From contig NC_073695.1 in NCBI RefSeq assembly GCF_029784165.1, positions 241,712,089-241,776,088 of the forward strand: 64,000 nt of DNA, read 5' to 3'. Positions within the stretch are counted from its first letter, which is position 1, and each line of letters begins with the position of its first letter. Below are positions 25,180 through 36,800 of the stretch, one piece after another. The notes beneath the pieces were generated by a model that worked only from the letters and a program-made list of their open reading frames with translations, searched no databases and was not told where the DNA came from. Source of the DNA: Wyeomyia smithii. Taxonomy: Eukaryota; Arthropoda; Insecta; Diptera; Culicidae. The translations under genes were made by a program, and so were the position numbers.

Positions 25180-26990
25180 CTTTACTTCGATATTTTTACT
25201 ATCCTCGCAAGGTTGATCCCCTTGAATAGAGCGTTCCTTAATTCAGAAAATCCCGTACCCGGAATGGTTTTTACCGATAATAATCCAAGTTCTTAAAAAC
25301 AAACCGAAAGCTTTAAAAAGAATGAATCGTTATCGAGTCGCAGAGAATGCTGCAGCCCACAAAGAACTTTTTCGGATCTTGAAAGTGTTGCACAGAGAAG
25401 CCTATGAAGTTAACATCTATGGAATATAAAATGTAGTGAAAGAAATTCCCAAATCGTTTTGGAAATTTGTAAATAGCACACATAGAAATAACGGAATTCC
25501 GGAGGTGATGAGGTATGGAAACCAATTTTCATACAAGGGACAGGAAACCGCCGAACTTTTCGCTGAATATTTTCAAAATGTTTATCGAAGTGATAACAAC
25601 GGTGAAATGAACAATCTTATCTAACCTGTACCGATCTGCTGGAGTTTCGTCGTGAAGCGACAAGAGCTTCTTGAGCTGCATTCTGCTAAGTCAACTGGAC
25701 TCAACAGACTTTCAGCCAGGTTGGTGGAAGAATTCTAGAATGACCCATTGGACCTTTCATTTCTTTTCGACTTTTCGTTGTCATCTCCCACCTGTCATTT
25801 CCCACCTCTTTGGAAAATCTCTCATATTATCCCAACTCATAAGAAAAGTTTTCGTTCGAATGCTGAGAACTACCGGAAGGTAGCGAATCTGACCGCTATT
25901 CCCAAGTTATTCGAGTTGCTCTTTACGACGCACAACACGGCTTCTTGAAAGGGAAATCGGTTAACAACGATTTTTTGTGAATTCTCCTCTATGGTCATGG
26001 ATGTTTCATCTAGAGAGTATCAACTCGACTGTGTATATAGATACGGACATAAGTAAGGCCTTTGATGCGGTGGAAATAGATAGCATTTTGCATGGCATGG
26101 CATGGGTTGGTATGGATTAAGACATATCTCCAGGACACAATGCAATACACCAAGGTATTCAACAAAACATCCACGTTTGGTGTTCAGTCAAATGTCCCAC
26201 AGGGTAGCCACCTGGGTACATTGTTATTTATCGAGCAATAGTACTTATTTATGTGGATGACGTGAATATTTTTGTACCAATTACCCGATCTGTCTCAAGA
26301 GCATCTAAATAATTTTGGAAGATTCATTGATAGAAATGGACTTAGTATAAATGCGAGTAAATGCTCTGTCATAACGTACACCAGAGGAGTTCGACCGGTG
26401 TTATTTGACAACATGTTGGGACCTTCATTTTTACAACGCGTAGTGAATGTTCGAGATCTGGGTATGACAATGGATCAGTCTTTCACATTTAACGATCATA
26501 TCTATGTAACTCTTTGCTCTTACACGACGATTCGGACGGGAATTTACGGACCTTCATGCAATTCATGCAATCTACATCAACCTTGTCAGAACGACACTGG
26601 ATTTCACGACTGCAATTCGGCGTCCAAAGTATGTTGTTGTACTGGATCAACGATTAGAATCAGTTTAGCGTAAATTCGTGAAATTCGCTGCAAGCTACTT
26701 CTGATGGACGGATTAGAAGTTCTTACCTGTTAGACCGACTCAGTTTTAATGAAAGCCCGCATTCTCTTCGTCTTCGGAAGGTCTTTGATCCTCCATTAAT
26801 AACAAAGAACTACACATAACACGAAACACAGCGAACTACAGGACGTAATCTTTATGAGCATGACTCCAGAAGTGATTCGAAGTAGAAGACTAAAATTATA
26901 TTGAAGAAATCAACGATATATTTAAAGACAAACATGTATTGTGCCATGATTCGAGAGGGGTAACGGGCTGACGACCTATGTCTAATAAAC
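25180..26990 (+). pseudogene. fossil non-LTR retrotransposon ORF2, copy 1
   Basis: Pieces of a non-LTR reverse transcriptase polyprotein run in order on the plus strand, split by frameshifts and stops. 25260-25625 holds the linker before the RT (IPKSFWKFVNSTHRNNGIP). 25770-25950 holds the early RT block (HIIPTHKKSF, NYRKVANLTAIPKLFELL). Near 26040 is motif A (DISKAFDAV), and near 26190 motif B (VPQGSHLGTLLF). 26272-26500 holds the region after the YADD box (INASKCSVITYTRG, VRDLGMTMDQSFTF). The catalytic motif C itself is lost. It is the same family as the copies at 27.9-29.4 and 29.74-30.98 kb, and the most decayed. The KAFD.V motif A and the absence of an RNase H fit the CR1/Jockey group. 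Confidence 0.8.
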
Positions 26991-27545
26991 CAATCAACCA
27001 TCGTAACATTTAAAAAAATTTTGTCCAATTTCAAATTCTTATAACTCAGTTACTTTTCAACGGATATTCTACGTTTTTTCAGCGACCTATTGGGAAACTA
27101 GCTACGCGTCCGTCTAGAAAATTATAATTTTATAACATAAACCAAAGTACTATTGAAACATATTGAACCTTGATTCGAAGGCAGAACTAGAATATCCAAT
27201 ATGCGTATTTTTGGAACTGGGATGATATCTATAGGCCGGAAACCGATCCCAAATACCATTTGGAATTCCAAGATGGGACTCCCGGTTTCTAAAATCAGCC
27301 TAAAATGGCCTTATAATAACCAATACAAGTATTTCCGAAATCGAGATAATGCCTAAAGAGCGGAACTCAACTCCAGATGCCATTTTTAAATTAAATTACC
27401 ATATACCAACTAATATGGTTGTTTTTGGAACCAAAATGATACCCAGATGCCGAAAATCGACGACAGGTGTCATTTTTTTAATCTTTTCAACGCCACCACA
27501 TTGTTTTGTTTCATTGTTGTTGGATAAAAATTAATAAGATTAATA
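26991..27545. repeat. diverged ~100-bp minisatellite
   Basis: About three decayed units carry the phrases 'tttttggaaccgggatgat', 'ccggaaatcgactcc' and 'gatgccatttt' in varying form (about 27205-27310, 27330-27400, 27420-27475). Related units occur at 41940-42115 and 45690-45910. No coding content. Confidence 0.6.
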
Positions 27546-27935
27546 TACAGGGTGTTGAAAGTGCTACACACATTTGAGTGCATCCTTTCGCATCGGGAGG
27601 CCTACCCTGTTAATCAGCTGTGTTTGTTTTGATTGCGGCACATGTTTATAGTTCAATTGTGAGTGACGAAGGCAGTGTTTCATTTGTAGAAGATTCGAGA
27701 TCAAGATTTGTATCATGCTGTAATGGACGACTTACAGATCAGAAGGAATGTCACATCTGAATTTGAACTGATTATTCGTGTACAAGACCGATCAGAGGAA
27801 ATTGGCGCGGTTGTCCCTAAGCAGAAAGTGGGTAAAAATCGGAGTGTGCGGATTGCAGCGGTGATCGAAGTGGTTGAAGAACATATTCGGCGAAATCCAG
27901 CCCGATCTGCAAGAAAAATGGCTGGTCATATGTCA

Positions 27936-29412
27936 AATGATAATGCTAGTCACGCCGCTGCCAAATTTCCAGCTGACTTTATTGACCACGACATTTTCGA
28001 AACAACACCTCAAATGCTTTTCACTGATGCTAAAAAACAGAAAACTTCATCCTCCGCTGGTCCCGATGGAATCCCAGTTGTACTTTTATGCCGTTGTGGA
28101 GAAAGTTTGGCTATGCCGCTCTGTTCCATAATAATTCAACCGTTGGTTCAAAGAAAATTTCCCAAGGTCCGGAAGCACTCCTACATGTTTCTAGTATTTG
28201 AGAGCGGTGAACGTCGAGCTATGAGAAAACACCGTGGAATAACTGATTTGTGTACGTCATCCATACTGTTTGAAATTATTGTAAGCGCTGTTGTTCTGAG
28301 CTGTACAAAAACAAAACTACACGAAAAATCACAATTGATCGTATCGACCCTCGTATACTGCTAGGGAAAATATTGCGATTGGGAGCTTCATTGCGATTCG
28401 TCACGTGGCAAGAATCATTCTTGTGAGATATAACATTGCAAGTTGCTTGGCTCGGTTGTCTCAGTTTCCTTCACGAACAAATCTGGTGTATCGCAGGGTA
28501 GTAATCTCGGACCACTTCTTTCCTTTTTTTTTTTTTTTTCAACAACACTGCCAGAGCTCTATGAACTGGTTGCAAACTTGATTACGCCGATGATTTTAAA
28601 ATTTATTTGACCATTCGTAATATCGAAGATTGTTACCGTTTACAGTCACTACACAGTCACGTGTTGTAAACTAAATTCCCTGATACTGAGCACAGCGAAA
28701 TATGAAGTGATTACATTTCACCGGGCCCAATCACCAATAACTTTTGCGTACTTCATTGACGGACAAGTGCTGAGAAGAGTTGATCACGTAAACGATCTTG
28801 GCGTTATCCTGAACCAAACACTGACCTTTGAAAGACACCGTACAGCGATCATTTTTAGAGCCAGTAGACCATTTGGTTTTATTCATCGCAAAAATTGGAC
28901 ACGATTTCAAGGACCCACATTGCTTAAAAGCATTAGATTGCTCTTTGAACTGGAACTTGAGACTAGAGCGTGTGCAGAGAAAATTTTTTCGTTTGGCCTT
29001 GAGATATTCATCTTGGTGTGATCCAGCTAATCTGTTTCCTTATCCGGATCGCTGTCGTTTACTTGGACTCGATACGCTTGAACGTCGCTGCAAGATACAA
29101 CAGGAATTATCATTTGAAAAAAATTTAGGTGGTGAAATAGATTCTTCGACATTGCTGTCTATGATTCATTTTAGCGCATCACAACGCATGCTTAGATCAT
29201 CTTCGATGCTAGAAAATATATTCCACCGCACGAATCATGGTTACTTTGAGCCTGCAGCGTACATGTTGCGAGATTTCACAAGTGTTGAACAAGTTTTTAA
29301 CTTTGGCGAATCTTCGCATATATTTAAACATAAAATTGTTATGCTTAGCTCTTTTAACTTATCGATTTATTAAGACAACCGTTCGATGAAATAAATAATA
29401 ATAAATAAATAA
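27936..29412 (+). pseudogene. non-LTR retrotransposon copy 2, inserted in mariner
   Basis: A 5'-truncated, frameshifted ORF2 begins just after the mariner HTH motif. 27950-28290 holds the early RT (SSSAGPDGIPVVLLCRCGES, FPKVRKHSYMF, HRGITDLC). 28480-28530 keeps part of motif B (SGVSQGSNLGPL-like) and is disrupted by a T-run. 28700-28870 matches the post-YADD region (EVITFHRAQSP, VNDLGVILNQTLTF). 28930-29373 matches the C-terminal domain (ERVQRKFFRLALRYSSWC, LLGLDTLERRCK). The 3' end is an (ATAA)n tail at 29389-29412, after which the mariner frame resumes. It is younger than copy 1 and more decayed than copy 3. Target duplication is unclear beyond 'ATG'. Confidence 0.85.
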
Positions 29413-29739
29413 ATGAGTCATAAAACTATGTATAAAATTATCAAAAAGCACCTTGGATACAGAGCTTCCAAGAAACAAAAGATTCACGGATTATCCAGAA
29501 AAGAATTGCCGACAGGGTTGCCAGATCTCGATTGCTACTCAAAACACACGCTGCTCACAACAAATTTTTTTTTTAGCTGAAAAATTGTTTTCATCAAAAG
29601 CTGTTTTAAAGTCCAGAATACTTCAGCTATGATGGTTTGGGGAGTAACATCCAACAGAGGAAAGTCGTCACTGCTATCCATCAACAGGGGTGTGAAAATT
29701 ATTTAAAAGTACGAACTATAACACGTCATTAAAGACCAT

Positions 29740-30981
29740 TAGCTGCCTTGTGCTTGAGCCGTCTGGGTGACGGGGAACAAGTAGACGCTGTTTACACAGA
29801 CCTGAAAGCTGCTTTCGATCGAGTCGACCACGGAATTCTACTGAGTAGGATAGAGAAACTTGGGGTTTCTGGTGATCTCGTAAAATGGATTAAATCATAC
29901 CTGACGGACCGAGATCTCTGCGTGAAAATTGGTTCGGAAGTGTCAGAATATTTCACGAATCTTTCTGGCGTCCCACAAGGAAGCAATTTAGGTCCCCTGC
30001 TTTTCACTCTGTTCATTAACGAAGTTTCCTCTTTACTGCCACCTGGGTGTCGCCTATTTTACGCAGATGATGTAAAAATATTCGCGGTAATCAAAGCCTT
30101 ATCCGACTGTCTGGAACTACAACGTTTGATCAACGAATTTGAGGCATGGTGCACGAAGAATCTGTTGACACTAAGTGTTCAGAAGTGCAACGTAATAACA
30201 TTTCACCGCAAGCTGAATCCAGTCTTATTCGATTACACCATACTTAATCATACATTGCAACGGGTAGCTCACATTCGTGATCTAGGTGTAAAACTTGATT
30301 GTGCGCTAACATTTCGTCCACACTTTGATGAAATGATCTCAAAGGCTAATCGTCAGCTGGGATTTATTTTCAAGATAGCTAATGAGTTTCTGGATCCTTA
30401 CTGCCTTCGATCGCTCTACTGTTCGCTAGTGCGCTCTATCCTCGAGTCTTGCTCGGTAGTCTGGTGCCCATCACAAGCAAACTGGATCGCTAGAATCGAG
30501 TCTGTCCAGAAAAAATTTCTTCGATACGCACTTCGCATGCTACCCTGGAACAACCCGTTAGACTTACCCTCGTATGAAGCTCGATGTAAGCTACTAGGAC
30601 TTGAAACACTCGAGAAGCGACGAACTACTGCTCAAGCCGTTTTTGTTGCTAAAATCCTTTCCGGACAAATTGACTGCCCTGCAATACTACAACAGATGAA
30701 CCTTTACGCACCCGAGAGACCACTCCGAGACTTCCTGTACCTCGAGCCAAGCAGAGTGAACTATGGGCTGTTTAATCCAATTCGATTTATGGCCGCACAA
30801 TTCAATGCTGTCTACGAACTTTTCGACTTTGGGATTTCGATTGATGCCTTTAAACGACGACTCTCTTGTAGACGACAGCTATTTTAAGATGTTAAGTGTA
30901 ATTATGTTTGTAACTTAGATTTATTTTATCATTAAGACCATACATGTGTCAGATGACTTTACAAATAAATAATAATAATAA
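29740..30981 (+). mobile_element. non-LTR retrotransposon copy 3, 5'-truncated
   Basis: Inserted into the second part of the same mariner, in the same orientation as copy 2. The 5' junction falls after mariner codons for VIKDH.LPC. The 3' end is an (AAT)n run at 30964-30981, followed at once by the mariner phrase ELFDKESFYFQ. The 5' truncation and simple-repeat tail are typical of target-primed reverse transcription. Only short flank matches (GAG) are visible as a target duplication. Confidence 0.85.
29748..30887 (+). CDS. non-LTR reverse transcriptase, C-terminal part
   Basis: An uninterrupted frame of 379 codons, the remaining C-terminal part of an ORF2 polyprotein; the true start was lost by 5' truncation, so the first ATG is arbitrary. 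RT motif A is DLKAAFDRVDH (about residues 18-28), motif B is SGVPQGSNLGPLLF (about 72-85) and motif C, the polymerase active site, is FYADDVKIF (about 103-111). Downstream come the thumb-like region (NVITFHRK, IRDLGVKLDCALTF) and the C-terminal domain typical of the group (RIESVQKKFLRYALR, LLGLETLEKRR). The endonuclease and N-terminal RT blocks are missing and there is no RNase H. A VDH after motif A, and no RNase H, fit the CR1/Jockey group; I do not name a family. It cannot move by itself, but the open frame shows it arrived recently relative to copies 1 and 2. Confidence 0.88.
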   Translation: MCLSRLGDGEQVDAVYTDLKAAFDRVDHGILLSRIEKLGVSGDLVKWIKSYLTDRDLCVKIGSEVSEYFTNLSGVPQGSNLGPLLFTLFINEVSSLLPPGCRLFYADDVKIFAVIKALSDCLELQRLINEFEAWCTKNLLTLSVQKCNVITFHRKLNPVLFDYTILNHTLQRVAHIRDLGVKLDCALTFRPHFDEMISKANRQLGFIFKIANEFLDPYCLRSLYCSLVRSILESCSVVWCPSQANWIARIESVQKKFLRYALRMLPWNNPLDLPSYEARCKLLGLETLEKRRTTAQAVFVAKILSGQIDCPAILQQMNLYAPERPLRDFLYLEPSRVNYGLFNPIRFMAAQFNAVYELFDFGISIDAFKRRLSCRRQLF

Positions 30982-31675
30982 GGAGTTATTCGATAAAGAA
31001 AGTTTCTACTTTCAGTAAGATTCAGCACTAGTGCATAAGGCATTGGTTGTCCAGAAGTGGTGTCGTGTTTTATCAGCACCTCTGAATAGCCCGCATCCTC
31101 TCCCGGTTTAAATCCATTGGAATCCATCCGCATTTGGGGCTACATACTAGGAAAGCTAGGAAAATCTGGGATGAAATGCCGATCGAAGTCGTGCGTGCGG
31201 CTAGTGATAATTTTGAGAAGCGTTTGCGGGCCAAGGCGGAGATTTGAACTGAACTGATTCAACTGTAGCTGTGAAAATATAATCTTTAGACTGGGACACG
31301 ATTACATGGGAAAAGCAATGGTGTTATTTTCTCGCTCCCATGCACTTTTAGTGTTCCTTATGGGTCCGATAACAATTGTGTAATTTTTCAGGTCGATCGG
31401 TGAAACTATATTTTTGCACCCGATATTTAATGTTTCCTTACGATTTTATTTGGGAAAATCCACTTTTTCAAAACTTGTTCTTCGGAGATGTCTAGTTGGC
31501 TCCTAAAAATATACCGATACATGATATTTGTAGAAAATCTTTCTGAAAAAACTCTTCTGAAGACCGTAAGGCGCTACAATGCTTGTAGAAAAAGTTATTT
31601 CCCTCAAACTGATTGAATATCTGACGAACGGCTCACCATTGAATTTTTCTATCAAATTCAACCACGTGATAAGAA

Positions 31676-33279
31676 CACGTTTTCGCACTAGCATGATAGT
31701 TCAGAGAGGACGCGGGAATTGAAGGATAAGTAATAGTGTTGGTGACGTTTTGCCTGTGTTTTTTGTTTGATGTGCTAGGCAAAAGGGAACCAATGTTTTT
31801 TTTTGTTTTTTTTTCGCTGCTTTCATTTTGAGCAGTTTTATGCCCTTGTTTTATGATTTTTCTAGCTTTTGAGTAAATACTGAAACACATAGACAGTTTT
31901 TAATTTAATTAAGTAGAAGTCTTGTCGGCATGGCAAATAAATTTTGATTGCGATTGTTTTGGCATTTTCTTTAATCTAATTAGTACTCGGTCTTGTTAGA
32001 TATGCATATTTGCATTTTGTAAAAATTTCTAGCTATGAATGCATGAAACTTTGCCAGTTTTTCATACTCAGTAGGTATCTTCGCTTCGTTATTCAAGAAG
32101 TAAGTGGTAATCAACGCGAAATACCGGGTCTCCGCGTATGCGTCGGTAAGAGGGAATAGAGCGGTCGCGCATATCTTTCCGGGGTAAACGTGTTTTTGGC
32201 CCAGGTGAGCTTTGCTCAACTATGGATTTTCGGTGTTTTGTGACTTCCGAGGTGTACCAAACCATTTATTCGCAGACTGTCCACCCGTAGGTTCTATTCC
32301 AGCACTTAGTGATTCGGAGTAGGTTCCGTTCGTTCGATAAATATCGTAAATAATTAATCGCGACAAAACATCGTAATTAATCGCCACCAAATATCGCAAT
32401 TATTTGCAATTAATATCAGGATTATACGCGACTCGTCTGTCAACGCACACAAACTTTTTTTCTTTTTCTTTCTTTTTTCGTTCGTTTCAAACGGCAATGG
32501 CCAAGCAAATAGGCCGTTTTTGAAGTTCTCTTGCTGACCGCTTGCAGTATGTGTTGAGGGCCTATATATTTACTTTTTTCTTGTTTTTGGTTAATGCATA
32601 TCTGGTTGCTTCGTAACATTGTGTAGTCAGCTGAGATAAATCAATGAAAGATACGTTTCGGTAGTTGCATAATGACTTCATAAACAGATTTTCGAATATT
32701 TGAGTCTGTCTTGATTAGGTTATAGGTCCGGTATCCTTGCGTGCGCTTTATTTTTGCGGTGTTACATCATCAACCGGAATGAGTTCGGATCGCGTTATGA
32801 TTTCCGTAAAAGATATAATGAACTCGTACGCGCGATATTTGGTATTATGTACCTGCTATTAGAACTCAGCGTATCGTTTACCAAAACGAAATCTGCTGCA
32901 AACCTTACCCTTTTCTCCAACATCCCAGTGATTTCTCGTGGAAGTGCAGAGATGTTCTCGGCTTCCAATAAAGCGAGTATCACGTCAACATATTCCTATA
33001 CACACTCCTTCTTTGACCTGCATTCGGATGCGGCCGGCGCTGGTATTGCCTAATATAAAGATTAAGGTCACCAGTTTTTACACATTGAGGATGAATGTTA
33101 ATCCCAAGCATCATCCATTGGTTCCTAATATAAAGATTAAGGTCACCAGTTTTTACACATTGAGGATGAATGTTAATCCCAAGCATCATCCATTGGTTCT
33201 CTGTGTAATTACAGCTGATCTGGCAATAACGGAGTAGCAACCGCGGGCGGTCAATCATGCTCATGCTCATGCTCAAATT
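31676..33279 (+). mobile_element. retroposon X, copy 1
   Basis: Matches X copy 2 (37857-39878) in patches from about 31850 and very closely from 32855 to the end. It finishes in a (TCATGC)n hexamer tail at about 33251-33274. A 10-base match GTGATAAGAA on both sides (31666-31675, 33280-33289) is a candidate target duplication placing it in the loop of the foldback. No frame carries a recognised domain; small frames on both strands are shared with copy 2 only because the DNA is. The class is unknown. The tail and target duplication point to LINE-type retroposition. Confidence 0.72.
33049..33198. repeat. 75-bp tandem duplication inside X copy 1
   Basis: Two copies, 33049-33123 and 33124-33198, look identical by eye. 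Each starts 'cctaatataaagattaagg' and ends 'catccattggtt'. X copy 2 has only one copy (from about 39723), so the duplication arose in copy 1 or its source. Confidence 0.93.
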
Positions 33280-33829
33280 GTGATAAGAAATGATATCGTG
33301 TAAAATTTTTTTTTGGAGGCTTCTCCGGAGATACTATGAGCAAAAATCCCACTTTCAAGCTTAATTCTACGCGAAATTATTCCACATCCTTAAGCAAGTT
33401 TGTAATAGCAGCATGCTGTAGCAGTGTTGCTGGAAAAATTCAACGGTGAGCTGTTCGTCAGACATTTTCTGCATGTCAGCTTTTTCTGCAAACATCGTAG
33501 CACCTTAAGGTCTTCAGAAGAGTTCTTTCGAGAAAAATTTCCTGCATTTATCATGTATCGATTTATTTTTAGGTGCCAACTGGACATCTCTAGAAAATAA
33601 ATTTTGAAAAAGTGGATTTTCTCATATAAAATCGTATGGAAACTTTTAAAATCGGGCCCAAAAATATAGTTTCACCGATCAATCTGAAAAGTTACACAGT
33701 TGTTATAGGACCCATGAGGAACACGAAAAGTGCATGTGAGCTAACATTTATTTTTTGTCCCACCCTAGTATTCATCTGTTTAAATTTTATGGCATAGGTG
33801 AAGTGTTTCACTTTTACGGTGACACCCTG

Positions 33830-36800
33830 TAAACTGGTTAATCAATAATAGTATATTTGACACGGTACCGTACATTATTTGTACCCTGTAAACTGGTGTT
33901 AACCCTTTTGATTTTTATCAAATAAAAACAATACTCAAATGTATCACAATGACTGATGTTAAAGAATTTCTTTAAAAAATATCATGAAGATATTTCACTG
34001 GAAAGAAGGAACATTAAAAATTTATTTATATTGGATTTGGTCATATATTTTCAAAGAGAGAGTTTAAGGTAACCTGAGAAACTCTTTAAATTTCAGAATA
34101 AGCATGTTAAAGGAAACTTTCATTATCCGAAAGTTGTACTAATTTCTCACAACACAAAACGTAATTTTATACCAACCTTAAGCTTAAGAAATCTGATGCA
34201 CGGTGGTTTCACCCGCCGCATAAACCGGTGGAGGAAGATTTAACGGATTTTATCACGCACTTTCTTGGTGGCGTCTGTAATCTACATTCATCAAAAAATA
34301 ACGCTAACCTGAAAATAAGATCCAACAATCGCTTCTGGATTCAAAATTTACCTTAAAAAAATAAACGTAAACATCTTGCTTAAGATACCGAAAAGATTCT
34401 ACCTACTCCTCGCAAGTACGGAATACGATGATGGCGGCGGCGGTTGCTTACCGAGATCCCAATTAACGTCTGGCTCTGCGTTGTGACTGCGATTAATGAA
34501 TAATGTATCAGTTCGAGCACTCGGCGAAGAAGCGAGAGCACACTGTGTACGGGACTGTGAGTGAAAATCAATTTTTGTTTTATTTTATGGAAAAGCTCTG
34601 CCGTTGATGACTGAAAGCCTCTATAGCTTTTCTTCGGTGTAGAGGGTGTGAGGTAATGAAAATTTCCCTTACCCACTAAACCTTTTACCCGGAGGTGCGC
34701 TCCTTGGGATTTTGTGGCCACTGCTAATAACATTTATATGGCTCAGGAACAGAGATCTGGTCTTAGTTTAGGGTTGCCGTGCCTTTCCGACTGCTGCCAT
34801 TTATTGCCTCCGAAGAAAAACCGGAAAGCCCTCTAAATGATCGTCATTTTCCGATATAATGTGTTTAGGTTAGAAGGTACACGCTCTGGCATCGTTGAAA
34901 GCTTCCGGAGTGGCAGAAGGGATGGGTGCCCACTGATGAAGTTCCGATGGCCGACGTCGTCGGGAGCGGAAGGAAAAAAGGCCGGCCCCACTTAATGAAC
35001 TGACATTGTTCTGTGTGCTGTTTATATACGCTTTCATCTCCGATGGAGCGCACATTCGGCATCGTACCAATTCCAAATTGAGGGGATAAAAGGCAGTACG
35101 GTACAAATACCATATCGACAGTGGTCGTAAACGAGACGAATAAGAGAGGTAAGCTGTATAATACGTAAACCCGGTGCCGAACGCCGGGCCGGCCCACCGA
35201 GAATGAAGAAGAAGAATAAGGACAATCGGATGTGCTGCCGTTTTCATATCGACATATTTATAAACACGTGGGTTCTGTGACCGGGACTACTGGAAGCATT
35301 CCGGGTTGCGTCGCTTTCTTCTGTGCAGGTTTCGGAGAAGTTTGATATCATTTTACTGCTGCTGGAGGCTGGAAATAGGCTGTTGACCTTTTTCTTGTCC
35401 GATATGGCTGTTGTCGTTGTCACAGCCATTATTTGCGGGCTTGTCATTTTGCTTCATGAAGGTACACTTTTTTAAGAGGCTCAAAGAGATAGTTGACTTT
35501 CACTGGGGCTCCCAGCTTGTAGGGAGAAAATGGTTGAAATTTGATGGAAATATTTATAGCGATCTCGAATCAGGCTGACATGACCCGTAGGAGACAAAAA
35601 AGAGACGTAAAAAAGTCACAATCAACGCTTCGGTAGTTTGGCTTTTTCACAATTTCATTCTTTCTAGGTAACCAAACTGTTCACCACTCTAACAAAACCA
35701 CGGAGCGAGGATTTACCGAGCGTTCGATATCAAAGACACGACGGGGCGTCCTCCTGTCCGGTCCTACCCATTTTCTTTCGTACTTTTTTGCATACCAGCA
35801 GGCGGTAGCGGCAGCAGTAGCAGTCTACGGTGTTTCCTCGGGTTTGGACAGTACCAGACAAGCCTGGCACGAAGAGCTGCAACATAAAAGAGATTTTCCC
35901 TGTCCGGGCATGGTATTTTACGACGTGGCTATTCAGAAATTTCCCTCTTGTCCCTCTTGTCTAGTTTGCCCGGCAGGTTCTTTCCCCGGGATGCAGGAAC
36001 AACGCCCCAGTAACGCACAGTGTGCAATTTATGGGCTCCTATCGACCCTATCCGGTTTGCCGAAGTGGGTCCTGTCCGAGAATCGAGAACTACTCGGTTT
36101 CCTCGCACTCGCACAGCACGGTGTCACAAGGCACGGCACGAGTTGGCAGGAAATTAATAAATTTTCCTTCATTTACACACCGTTTGACGGCCGAGAGGAC
36201 ACGGCCATCAAAGTAGCCCGGTGCTAGCGCCCAAAACAAATCCCAGCGCGGTTAGGGCATGCACAAAGTCGAGGAGGGGATAAACCCTCCCCTTCTGTTT
36301 ATTTTGTATATTAACATTGTATCCACTTGTCGAGGAGCCACTTGTGCACCCATCCTCTGCAGTTGCTCCCCCTGCCCACCGTTTTTATCCATCCAGTTAT
36401 CGCTAGTAGAGCTTCGGCGAAGCATATTTTAATGGTCCTCTCTAGGAAACGGATTTTCTTCACTTGAAATATTTAATTTATCTCAATTCGTGTTTGTCGA
36501 AACGATAAATTACCCTCTGCGCTGGACTGCGTTACGTTGTTGTTGTTGTTGTTATTTGGGACCGAATCTGCGCCTGATGAGGTGAGGCAGGCGTTACTTT
36601 GCTATAGCATCAATCCAATTTGGAGAGTTTTTCGTCTGCCTGTCCCCTGTCTGGTCTTTGATGAGTTCGGGCACCCCTTATTCGTGACGATATCGACATC
36701 CTTCTGGTCTGGGACAGATTGCAAAATATTCGCTTACCGTCCTAGAGGGTTTTTTGTTTGGCGGTCCTTTCTTGGTCAGTTATAAAGGCCGCTCATCAGA

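Larger units (their letters stand above)
27724..31247 (+). pseudogene. mariner-type transposase, in three pieces
   Basis: Piece 1 (27724-~27935) ends with the start of the second helix-turn-helix (HIRRNPARSARKMAGHM). Piece 2 (29413-~29735) resumes exactly there (MSHKTMYKIIKKHLGYRASK, then KKQKIHGLS). It then frameshifts into KRIADRVARSRLLLKTHAAH, loses the first catalytic aspartate region (AEKLF in place of a DEKLF-type motif) and keeps MMVWGVTSNRGK. Piece 3 (30983-31247) has the second aspartate as FQ*DSA, with a stop in place of the glutamine. It also carries SPGLNPLE where SPDLNPL is usual, so the third acidic residue is gone. It ends near EVVRAASDNFEKRLRAKAE in another frame. The layout fits the DD37-type mariner group common in mosquitoes; the exact subgroup is inference. 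The gene is certainly inactive. Confidence 0.85.
31289..33766. mobile_element. TIR foldback element inside the mariner
   Basis: Arms of about 360 bp (31289-~31650 and ~33415-33766) are inverted copies sharing phrases such as 'ccgatc…gtgaaactatattttt' and 'ctgacgaac'. The ends read GACTGGGACA and TGTCCCACCC between TA dinucleotides (31287-31288, 33767-33768). It lies between the mariner stop region and the mariner right end, so it is younger than the mariner. Its loop contains retroposon X copy 1. No transposase. The TA target and GTGGGACA-like ends suggest a Tc1/mariner-dependent MITE. Confidence 0.83.
27548..33829 (+). mobile_element. dead Tc1/mariner element carrying nested insertions
   Basis: Ends begin CAGGGTGT on the left and read ACACCCTG on the right, flanked by TA (27546-27547 and 33830-33831). 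The two ends share their first ~8 bases and then only loosely. Remains of a mariner transposase are found in three pieces between nested insertions: non-LTR copy 2, non-LTR copy 3 and a TIR foldback at 31289-33766. Without these the element would be about 1 kb, close to the normal 1.2-1.3 kb for a mariner. The right end is inferred from position and end similarity. Confidence 0.8.

Noticed and set aside
35844..36227. 127-codon plus-strand frame
   Set aside because: Cysteines are present but follow no known pattern; no homology recognised.
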